NCBI GenBank assembly: GCA_023418575.1
Contig: JAEZZM010000011.1
Coordinates: 1 to 18,082, forward strand
Source of the DNA: Actinomycetes bacterium
GTDB lineage: Bacteria > Actinomycetota > Coriobacteriia > Coriobacteriales > JAEZZM01
Direction of reading: 5' to 3'
Length of the DNA stretch: 18,082 nucleotides
Under the pieces are notes generated by a model. That model was not told the DNA's origin. It did no database searches and worked only from the letters and a program-made list of their open reading frames with translations. A program made the position numbers and the translations under genes. Of this stretch, positions 13,297-18,082 are shown piece by piece (the stretch's first letter is position 1; every line of letters begins with the position of its first letter).

Positions 13297-13740
13297 ATGG
13301 GCTTATTTAGTGGACCTCAAAAAGAAGAGTTTACAGCTCTTTTAGCAAAGCATGGAATAGATGCAGCAGATAGTTTTGTGGTGGCAAGAAGAAATCATGG
13401 CTTGATTAAAACTATTATCCAAGAAGTGCTGTGGTCTTCTCTAAGTTATTCTATGAATCCAGCTGGTACAAGAATCATAGCGCTTAGCCCTCTTGAACTG
13501 GTGCTTATCAATCCCAATAATAAGATTTTGGGAAAGCTTGAAGATCTAGATGATAAATATATTGAGCGTATTCCGCGTTCAAGTATTGAGAATCTAAGGC
13601 TAGAGAGAAAGAAAGGCGGAGCTGTCCTTAGCTGGTCTTATCAGGCTAAAGAGGAGCAGTGGCTTATCAGTTTTGAAAAGATGGAAGGCTTTGCCTTTAA
13701 CCAAGAGCACTGTGATAAGATAGAGCAGCTTATTGCATAA
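13297..13740 (+). CDS. Conserved-looking 147-residue cytoplasmic protein, function unknown
   Basis: I do not recognise this protein. It has no signal peptide or membrane helix. It starts with MGLFSGPQKEEFTALLAKHGID, an amphipathic region. A central part of alternating hydrophobic beta-like strands follows (TRIIALSPLELVLINPNNKIL, about 58-78; EQWLISFEKM, 120-129). This layout, with 'IPRSSIENLRLERKKGGAVLSWSY' between, resembles small bacterial PH-like domains in outline only. AAGGAGT (13282-13288) lies 8 nt upstream of ATG 13297, a strong site, so the gene looks real. The gap from ecfT is 65 nt with no terminator, so it may be read with the ECF operon. Confidence 0.75.
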   Translation: MGLFSGPQKEEFTALLAKHGIDAADSFVVARRNHGLIKTIIQEVLWSSLSYSMNPAGTRIIALSPLELVLINPNNKILGKLEDLDDKYIERIPRSSIENLRLERKKGGAVLSWSYQAKEEQWLISFEKMEGFAFNQEHCDKIEQLIA

Positions 13741-13871
13741 GCTTTCTTGTGCTCTTTTGATCATCACAAAAAAATCTTAGAGCTTTTAGTTAAAAACACG
13801 ATACAAGCACAGTTATTCTTGCTAAAAGGCGCTAGACTTAGTGACTATATGAATACTACAGGGAGGATTAG

Positions 13872-15188
13872 ATGGCTGTTCATATAGTAGAAGAAGCCGC
13901 ACGCTGCCTTGGCTGCAAAAAGCCAGCTTGCCAGTTAAAGGGTTGTCCCGTTTCTACCCCTATTCCCAGAGTAATTGATCTTTTTAATGAAAGAAAAATT
14001 GAGGAAGCAGGCAAGCTTCTCTTTGATAACAATCCTTTAAGCGCAGTCTGTGCAATAGTATGCAATCACTCAGAGCAGTGTGAGGGCTTGTGTATCCGCA
14101 ATAAGATGGATACGCCTGTGCACTTTTCTAGCATAGAGTCCTATATTTCACAGGCTTATATTGAGCGCTTTAAGCCCCAGCCTGTAGAACCTAATGGGAA
14201 ACATGTTGCCATAATTGGCTCTGGTCCAGCAGGAATTACAGCTGCCATAAAGCTTGCCGAGCGCGGTTGCCAGGTAACTGTCTTTGAGCAACACTCCAAA
14301 ATTGGTGGAGTTTTGCAATATGGAATCCCTCAGTTTAGGCTGCCTAAAGACCTGGTTCAGCGTTATAGGTCTGTCTTGTGTGCCTATGGAGTTCAGGTGC
14401 GCCCATCTATCACCATAGGTGATTCATTGCACATTGAAGATCTCTTAGAAGATGGCTATGACTCAATCTTTATTGGTACCGGTACCTGGAGGGCAAAAAA
14501 GCTTGGTATCCCCGGTGAGACTCGCGGCCGCGTCTACTTTGGCATTGACTATCTTATGGATCCCACAAGCTGCCCCATTGGTGAGAGAGTAGCTGTAATT
14601 GGCGTGGGTAACACCGCTATGGATGTTGCTCGTACGGCTATACGACAGGGCGCAAAAGAAGTGAGCCTTTATGCGCGCTCTAAGCGTGTTTCTGCAAGCT
14701 CTGATGAGCTTGAATATGCGCTTCTTGATGGGGCAGAGATTTATTACGGTAAGGCTATTGAGGGGATCTCTGAAGAAGGGCCCTATTTTAAAACGGCCAT
14801 TTTTGATGAGGACGATAAGGTAGTGGGCTATGAAGAAGAGCTTGATTATCGCAAGGCTGATGCCACTATTATTGCGGTCTCTCAAGCCCCCAGAGACAGG
14901 CTTACTACGAGCTCTAAGAGCTTAGAGTCAAATGAAAACGGTCTGTTAATTGTGGACGATGAATACATGACTACCATGCCAGGAGTGTTTGCTGCAGGTG
15001 ATGTGGTTCATGGAGCAAAGACAGTTGTACATGCGGTAGCAGAAACTAAAAAAGCAGTATATGGCATGCTTGTGTATATGGGCCTTATGAGTAAAGAGGA
15101 AGCTCAGGCAGAACAAGAGGCACATGCCTTGGCAATGTTACCTGAAAAGAAGCCTCGCAAACCTAAGTCTCAGGAGAGTCAGGCTTAA
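13872..15188 (+). CDS. gltA: GltD-like FeS/FAD/NAD(P)H oxidoreductase (glutamate synthase small-subunit family)
   Basis: A 438-residue cytoplasmic flavoprotein. The N-terminal alpha-helical domain binds two [4Fe-4S] clusters; candidate ligands are Cys12, Cys15, Cys20, Cys25 and Cys60, Cys64, Cys70, Cys74. A FAD-binding Rossmann motif IIGSGPAG (114-121), a second dinucleotide motif IGVGNTAMD (243-251) with following Arg/Lys (269-272) suited to NADP, and the C-terminal FAD motif GVFAAGD (371-377) complete the GltD/DPYD fold. Stand-alone proteins of this size are annotated as homotetrameric glutamate synthase (NADPH). Relatives serve as NfnB in electron-bifurcating transhydrogenase or as sulfide dehydrogenase. 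No large GltB-type subunit or NfnA gene is adjacent, so the true reaction is open. GGGAGGA (13861-13867) lies 4 nt before ATG 13872. The C-terminal ~25 residues are charged and Gln/Lys-rich. Confidence 0.88.
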   Translation: MAVHIVEEAARCLGCKKPACQLKGCPVSTPIPRVIDLFNERKIEEAGKLLFDNNPLSAVCAIVCNHSEQCEGLCIRNKMDTPVHFSSIESYISQAYIERFKPQPVEPNGKHVAIIGSGPAGITAAIKLAERGCQVTVFEQHSKIGGVLQYGIPQFRLPKDLVQRYRSVLCAYGVQVRPSITIGDSLHIEDLLEDGYDSIFIGTGTWRAKKLGIPGETRGRVYFGIDYLMDPTSCPIGERVAVIGVGNTAMDVARTAIRQGAKEVSLYARSKRVSASSDELEYALLDGAEIYYGKAIEGISEEGPYFKTAIFDEDDKVVGYEEELDYRKADATIIAVSQAPRDRLTTSSKSLESNENGLLIVDDEYMTTMPGVFAAGDVVHGAKTVVHAVAETKKAVYGMLVYMGLMSKEEAQAEQEAHALAMLPEKKPRKPKSQESQA

Positions 15189-15265
15189 GCCTAAAAATAC
15201 GCCTAATAACAAGCCAATAATGAGACTAGAGCAGAGGTTGTCTTTAGCCTTACAAGCTGCTCATT

Positions 15266-15306
15266 AAAAAGCCCCTGTTACAAGTCTGAAGCTTGTAACA
15301 GGGGCT
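15266..15306 (-). terminator. Rho-independent terminator for ridA, possibly shared with gltA
   Basis: AGCCCCTGTTACAAG (15270-15284) and CTTGTAACAGGGGCT (15292-15306) form a perfect 15-bp stem with a 7-nt loop. On the minus strand it is followed by TTTT (15269-15266), placing it as the ridA terminator about 100 nt after its stop. On the plus strand the tail is aagttt, so it may also stop gltA transcripts less well. The two genes converge here. Confidence 0.9.
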
Positions 15307-15402
15307 AAGTTTAAAACATCTTTGAGCTACTGCTGTGTTCAAAGAGCAGTACAAACAGCAGAGCCAAGAGTGATACTAAAAATAGCGCGAAGTTCTATCT
15401 TT

Positions 15403-15786
15403 TTACTCTGAAAGAACAGCTACACACTCAACCTCTACAAGGCCACCCTTAGGAAGAGCGCCTACCTCTACGCATGAGCGAGCAGGGAAGTTCTCACCAA
15501 AGAAGTCACCATATACCTTGTTTACGGTTACAAAGTCACCCATGTCAGCGATGAATACGGTGGTCTTTACAACATCTGCAGGAGTAGCGCCAGCCTCTTT
15601 GAGGATTGCACCAAGGTTAGCCATTGAGCACTTAGCTTGATTCTCTACGCCATCAGCAAGTTCGCCGGTAGACATATCAATGCCAAGCTGACCTGAAACA
15701 TAAATGGTGTTACCTGCTTTGTAGCCCTGTACATAAGGACCAATAGCTGCTGGAGCATTAGGGGTGTTGATAACCTGGTTTGCCAT
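15403..15786 (-). CDS. ridA: RidA family 2-iminobutanoate/2-iminopropanoate deaminase
   Basis: A small cytoplasmic trimeric enzyme that hydrolyses reactive enamine/imine products of PLP enzymes such as threonine dehydratase to 2-keto acids and ammonia. The 127-residue length is typical. The family signature near the C terminus is clear: PARSCVEVGALPKGGLVEVE (101-120). It includes the catalytic Arg103 and Glu118, equivalent to Arg105 and Glu120 of E. coli RidA. N-terminal APAAIGPYVQG and SGQLGID (31-37) also match. Start: ATG complementary to 15784-15786, with AAAGGAAG shortly upstream on the minus strand. It lies downstream of the MATE gene on the same strand with a 183-nt gap and has its own candidate promoter, so it is probably a separate unit. 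Confidence 0.96.
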   Translation of the reverse strand: MANQVINTPNAPAAIGPYVQGYKAGNTIYVSGQLGIDMSTGELADGVENQAKCSMANLGAILKEAGATPADVVKTTVFIADMGDFVTVNKVYGDFFGENFPARSCVEVGALPKGGLVEVECVAVLSE

Positions 15787-15911
15787 CAGGCACTTCCTTT
15801 CTGTTGATATGCTTGATTTCCATAAGCTTAGATTTACCTAGCTGCGCCCGGTTTTATCGCCATAGCTACGCGTGATGCGAGCCATGATAATAACCATAAG
15901 AGTGGGCACAG

Positions 15912-15940
15912 ATAATCTAAAGTAGACAATCAAGCTACAA
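15912..15940 (-). promoter_or_regulatory. Candidate promoter for ridA
   Basis: On the minus strand, TTGTAG (15940-15935) and GATTAT (15917-15912) are 17 nt apart, about 126 nt before the ridA start. Both hexamers match consensus only in part. The transcript would have a leader of roughly 120 nt, in which I see no known riboswitch. Confidence 0.35.
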
Positions 15941-15969
15941 ATAGAACTCTATTAGTATACCCCTAAAGC

Positions 15970-17466
15970 CTAAGCTTCTTGTCCAGAAACAAGAGCCTTT
16001 TCATCTGAAATCTTTTTAAGCTCAAAGTCTTTAATTGTTTTGAACAGGGGAATTGTCAGGGCAATAGAGATTCCCAGCAATATAATGTCTGCCACAGGCT
16101 CAGCTGCAACGAGCGCGGTAAAGGCTTGTATAGGAAGGTAATTAGGCAAAATATAGGGGAAGCTTACATACAGTATACAGACCACTACCAAAGAGCGCAT
16201 GATTTGCAGTATTGCTCCTGCCTTAGAGCGTCCAAGGGCAATAAAGAGCTCTCCTACAGCAACTTCAAAGACAACTATGGGGGCCATACAGGTTTGTAGT
16301 CGCATGAGCTGTGCGCCATATTCAGTGAGCTCAGTAGAGATACCAAACAGATTCATGAGCTGGGCGCTAAAGATCAAAACGGGAATCCACAGTACAAATG
16401 TGGCAAGCAAAGAGATATAAAAGCTGTTCCAGAATATCTTGCGTACTCGGGCATAATGCTGTGCGCCCATATTGTAGGCCAAAAGCGAAATACAACCGCT
16501 GGTAATACCAATTGAGGGGATTAAGATGATGTTATATCCACGGCTTATTACATTTATGGCGGCAAGCGCTCCCTCTGCTCCCATCCAGCTGTGATTTCCA
16601 ATATCAACTACTACAGCTAGCAGGATTACCATGGTAATGGCGTAGCCAATTTGCATAGCAAAAACGGGAAAACCATAGCTTAAGACTTTTCTAAAACCAG
16701 TAAAATCTGGTTTAAAGTCTGAAACTTGGAGTTTAAAGGGACTTTTCTTAGAAAAGAAGAATTGCGCTGCCGCACAAAGTCCAAGACCCCAGGCAATAAC
16801 CGTGGCCCAGGCGGCTCCTGCTACTCCCATATTCCAGTGAATCACAAAGAGCCAATCTAAGACTATGTTACTTAGCGCCGCTACCACCTGAGTCATTAAG
16901 GCTCTACCCGGGCTTCCACAGGCGCTAATAAAACCATTGATGGTATAGCCCAGGTTAATTCCGATAAAAAAGCCTCCATAAATCATAAGATAGGCGCTTG
17001 CATCAGGGACAAGCTCCTCAGTTGCGCCACTTAAGCGAATAATGGGTTCAGAAAAAATAAGACATATGAGACCTACAGCTATAGAAAAGAGCGCATTAAT
17101 GCTTACCGTAGAACCCAAAAGACGGGCAGCTCCTGGGTAGTCTTTTTCACCCATGCGCGTGCTAAAGAGGGGAGCAGCACCCACTGCAATCCAGGCAGCA
17201 AGGGCAATAAATACCAATACTGCAGGTAGAATAAGATTAATTGCAGCAAGACCATGCTCTCCTGTAGCTTGACCAACAAAGATGGTATCTACCAGGTTAT
17301 AACTTACCTGTACCAATTGTGATAAGATTGCAGGTCCGCCAAAGATGCATATGAGGGAGAAGATATTTCCTGTCCCCATGCGCAATTGTTTATCGGTAAT
17401 ATTAAATTTTGAATCCTCAGCTTCTTGAGCGCATTCTTGTATGCTCTGCTTTTGAGTTTCCTGCAT
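15970..17466 (-). CDS. MATE family efflux transporter
   Basis: A polytopic cation-coupled multidrug/metabolite exporter of about 498 residues, with around 12 hydrophobic helices in two homologous halves. Family features include GGPAILSQLVQVSYNLVDTI (first helix, where MATE proteins carry the P-x-x-x-x-x-x-x-x-x-N/D-x-x-D pattern), FVGQATGEHGLAAIN and, in the first half, INGFISACGSPGRALM. The second half repeats the pattern with SYGFPVFAMQIGYAITMVIL and GITSGCISLLAYNMGAQHYARVRKIFW. The latter resembles the MepA/NorM-like branch. Start: I prefer ATG (complement of 17464-17466), with a weak AGGA 11 nt upstream. A TTG nine codons upstream (17493) is possible but has no visible ribosome-binding site. 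A cytoplasmic N-terminal tail of ~30 polar residues precedes helix 1. The substrate cannot be told. Confidence 0.92.
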   Translation of the reverse strand: MQETQKQSIQECAQEAEDSKFNITDKQLRMGTGNIFSLICIFGGPAILSQLVQVSYNLVDTIFVGQATGEHGLAAINLILPAVLVFIALAAWIAVGAAPLFSTRMGEKDYPGAARLLGSTVSINALFSIAVGLICLIFSEPIIRLSGATEELVPDASAYLMIYGGFFIGINLGYTINGFISACGSPGRALMTQVVAALSNIVLDWLFVIHWNMGVAGAAWATVIAWGLGLCAAAQFFFSKKSPFKLQVSDFKPDFTGFRKVLSYGFPVFAMQIGYAITMVILLAVVVDIGNHSWMGAEGALAAINVISRGYNIILIPSIGITSGCISLLAYNMGAQHYARVRKIFWNSFYISLLATFVLWIPVLIFSAQLMNLFGISTELTEYGAQLMRLQTCMAPIVVFEVAVGELFIALGRSKAGAILQIMRSLVVVCILYVSFPYILPNYLPIQAFTALVAAEPVADIILLGISIALTIPLFKTIKDFELKKISDEKALVSGQEA

Positions 17467-17558
17467 ATTTTTGAGTATCCTATCGTTGTTCAATATTTTG
17501 TTTGCTAGTGGTTGTGCTCTTGTTGAGTTACTTGTTCATCTGTCGCAAATGGCTTCTT

Positions 17559-17586
17559 GATTGACAATCAGTAAATCATATTATAG
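17559..17586 (-). promoter_or_regulatory. Candidate -10 box and palindromic operator upstream of the MATE gene
   Basis: On the minus strand, TATAAT (17586-17581) is a perfect -10 box. Just downstream, TGATTGACAATCA (17559-17571) is a perfect 13-bp palindrome with a single central base, at about +3 to +15. A repressor bound there would block the MATE promoter. No good -35 at 16-18 nt is visible; the leader to ATG 17466 would be about 108 nt. On the plus strand the same bases include TTGACA (17562-17567), but no -10 fits at the right distance. Confidence 0.4.
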
Positions 17587-17672
17587 GTCTTTTAGCTTAT
17601 CAATAGTTCAATATCTGTGGGATCTGAGCGCAAAATGAATAAAATTATGAATGATAAGTATAAACATGAATA

Positions 17673-17716
17673 TGATATAATGCCTAGTTACTTTCTAGGA
17701 ATATATTAACTATAAT
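17673..17716 (+). promoter_or_regulatory. Candidate promoters reading rightwards, with small hairpin
   Basis: TGATATAAT (17673-17681) is an extended -10 element without a clear -35. Directly after it, CCTAG (17683-17687) and CTAGG (17695-17699) form a small inverted repeat at the expected transcript start. A second TATAAT lies at 17711-17716, 17 nt after TTACTT (17688-17693). Either could drive the small ORF at 17760. The remaining gap 17494-17672 shows only the MATE-side palindrome. Confidence 0.4.
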
Positions 17717-17759
17717 TGACAACTTTAGGGCTATTGGTGATTTAAAAGGGCTGAAAGCG

Positions 17760-17885
17760 ATGCGCAAGCAACTAATAGCTTCTTATGCAAAACTTGGCAG
17801 TTTAAAGCAAGCTGAAGTTATTCTTGAATCTATCTATCATGATAAGCTGGGTTTAACGATTCAGGTGGGTTGTGAGGAACTTTGA
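17760..17885 (+). CDS. 41-residue ORF of unknown function
   Basis: The product begins MRKQLIASYAKLGSLKQAEV and ends in CEEL. It is not recognised. It is mostly helical in character, with no signal or membrane segment. AAAGGG (17745-17750) lies 9 nt upstream of ATG 17760. The frame is open back to 17688, so it may be the 3' end of a decayed gene. Its TGA overlaps the TTG of the ABC-ATPase remnant by two bases, a translational-coupling layout often seen for GntR-type regulator plus ABC ATPase pairs; no regulator motif is visible to support that. It is real only if the neighbouring remnant was once an operon partner. Confidence 0.3.
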   Translation: MRKQLIASYAKLGSLKQAEVILESIYHDKLGLTIQVGCEEL

Positions 17886-18013
17886 ATAATAAGGTGTTAG
17901 AGCTGCGAAAGGTGAGTAGGATATACCCCAAGGCGCAGCGTCCCGCTGTATCAGAACTCAGTTTTTCAATTGAAGCTGGCCAAATCTTTGCACTCATTGG
18001 CGCTGGCGCATGA
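17882..18013 (+). pseudogene. N-terminal remnant of an ABC transporter ATPase, broken at Walker A
   Basis: From TTG 17882 the product begins like a normal ABC ATPase: MNNKVLELRKVSRIYPKAQR, then AVSELSFSIEAGQIFALIG. At the Walker A motif, where 'GPNGAGKTTL' is expected, the sequence gives GAGA followed by TGA (18011-18013). In the next frame 'MTLFYR' continues from 18010, resembling the 'TTLF' that should follow the Lys. Bases are therefore missing or changed at the motif, and after about 18030 nothing ABC-like is seen in any frame. There is a good ribosome-binding site (GAGGA, 17875-17879) 2 nt before the TTG. I read it as a truncated, non-functional gene; what lies beyond the window is unknown. 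Confidence 0.6.
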
Positions 18014-18082
18014 CCCTGTTTTATCGGCAAGATTGTTAGTAATATCTGCGTTGTTCTTAGTCAAATTGAATTTACTCATAGT

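Noticed and set aside
14463..14885. 140-codon minus-strand ORF inside the GltD-like gene
   Set aside because: It is antisense to conserved NAD(P)-binding sequence and has no ribosome-binding site.
17562..17567. TTGACA as the -35 of a rightward promoter
   Set aside because: The nearest -10-like sequences are 12-14 nt away. The bases are better explained as part of the 13-bp palindrome.
17830..18030. Minus-strand ORF at the right edge
   Set aside because: It is antisense to a recognisable ABC-ATPase N terminus and shows no family features.

Overview
The window looks like part of a low-to-moderate-GC bacterial chromosome from an anaerobic or microaerophilic host-associated organism. The gene set (CydDC-type ABC exporter, carbamate kinase, duplicated-ATPase ECF transporter, lone GltD-like flavoprotein, RidA, MATE) and the 5S rRNA sequence fit Coriobacteriia (Atopobium/Olsenella-like Actinomycetota) best. 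This placement is inference from general resemblance, about 50% sure; a Firmicute is the main alternative. No phage, integrase, intact insertion sequence or CRISPR array is visible.

Left edge (1-706): the 3' part of a 5S rRNA, so the end of an rRNA operon lies here. It is followed by a decayed oligopeptide-binding lipoprotein remnant, a short 13-14 bp tandem array and a hairpin. Centre-left (707-2769): a three-helix membrane protein of unknown function, then carbamate kinase (arcC) with its own promoter and a clear terminator. Then (2770-5279) come two more degenerate tandem arrays flanking an MFS drug-efflux-type transporter fused to a C-terminal pair of CBS domains.

Centre (5280-13740): a cydD-cydC pair encoding a heterodimeric thiol-exporter-type ABC transporter, with no cydAB beside it. 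Next is a tight four-gene operon: SAM hydroxide adenosyltransferase, ECF S component (UPF0397 type), a double EcfA ATPase and EcfT. A 147-residue protein of unknown function follows. Right (13872-17466): a GltD-like FeS/FAD/NAD(P) oxidoreductase on the plus strand, converging on ridA and a MATE transporter on the minus strand. A 15-bp-stem terminator lies between them. Right edge: a small ORF and an ABC-ATPase start that decays at the Walker A motif.

The most striking signal not explained by the genes is repetitive. Three intergenic regions carry arrays of 13-18 bp units of similar length but different sequence, and the inter-domain linkers of three ABC proteins carry in-frame 36, 36 and 12 bp repeats. 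This suggests a genome-wide habit of short tandem expansion in unconstrained DNA. Other points of interest are the MFS-CBS fusion, a CydD nucleotide-binding domain about 18 residues shorter than usual between Walker A and the Q-loop, and the SAM-hydrolase/ECF operon whose substrate is not known.
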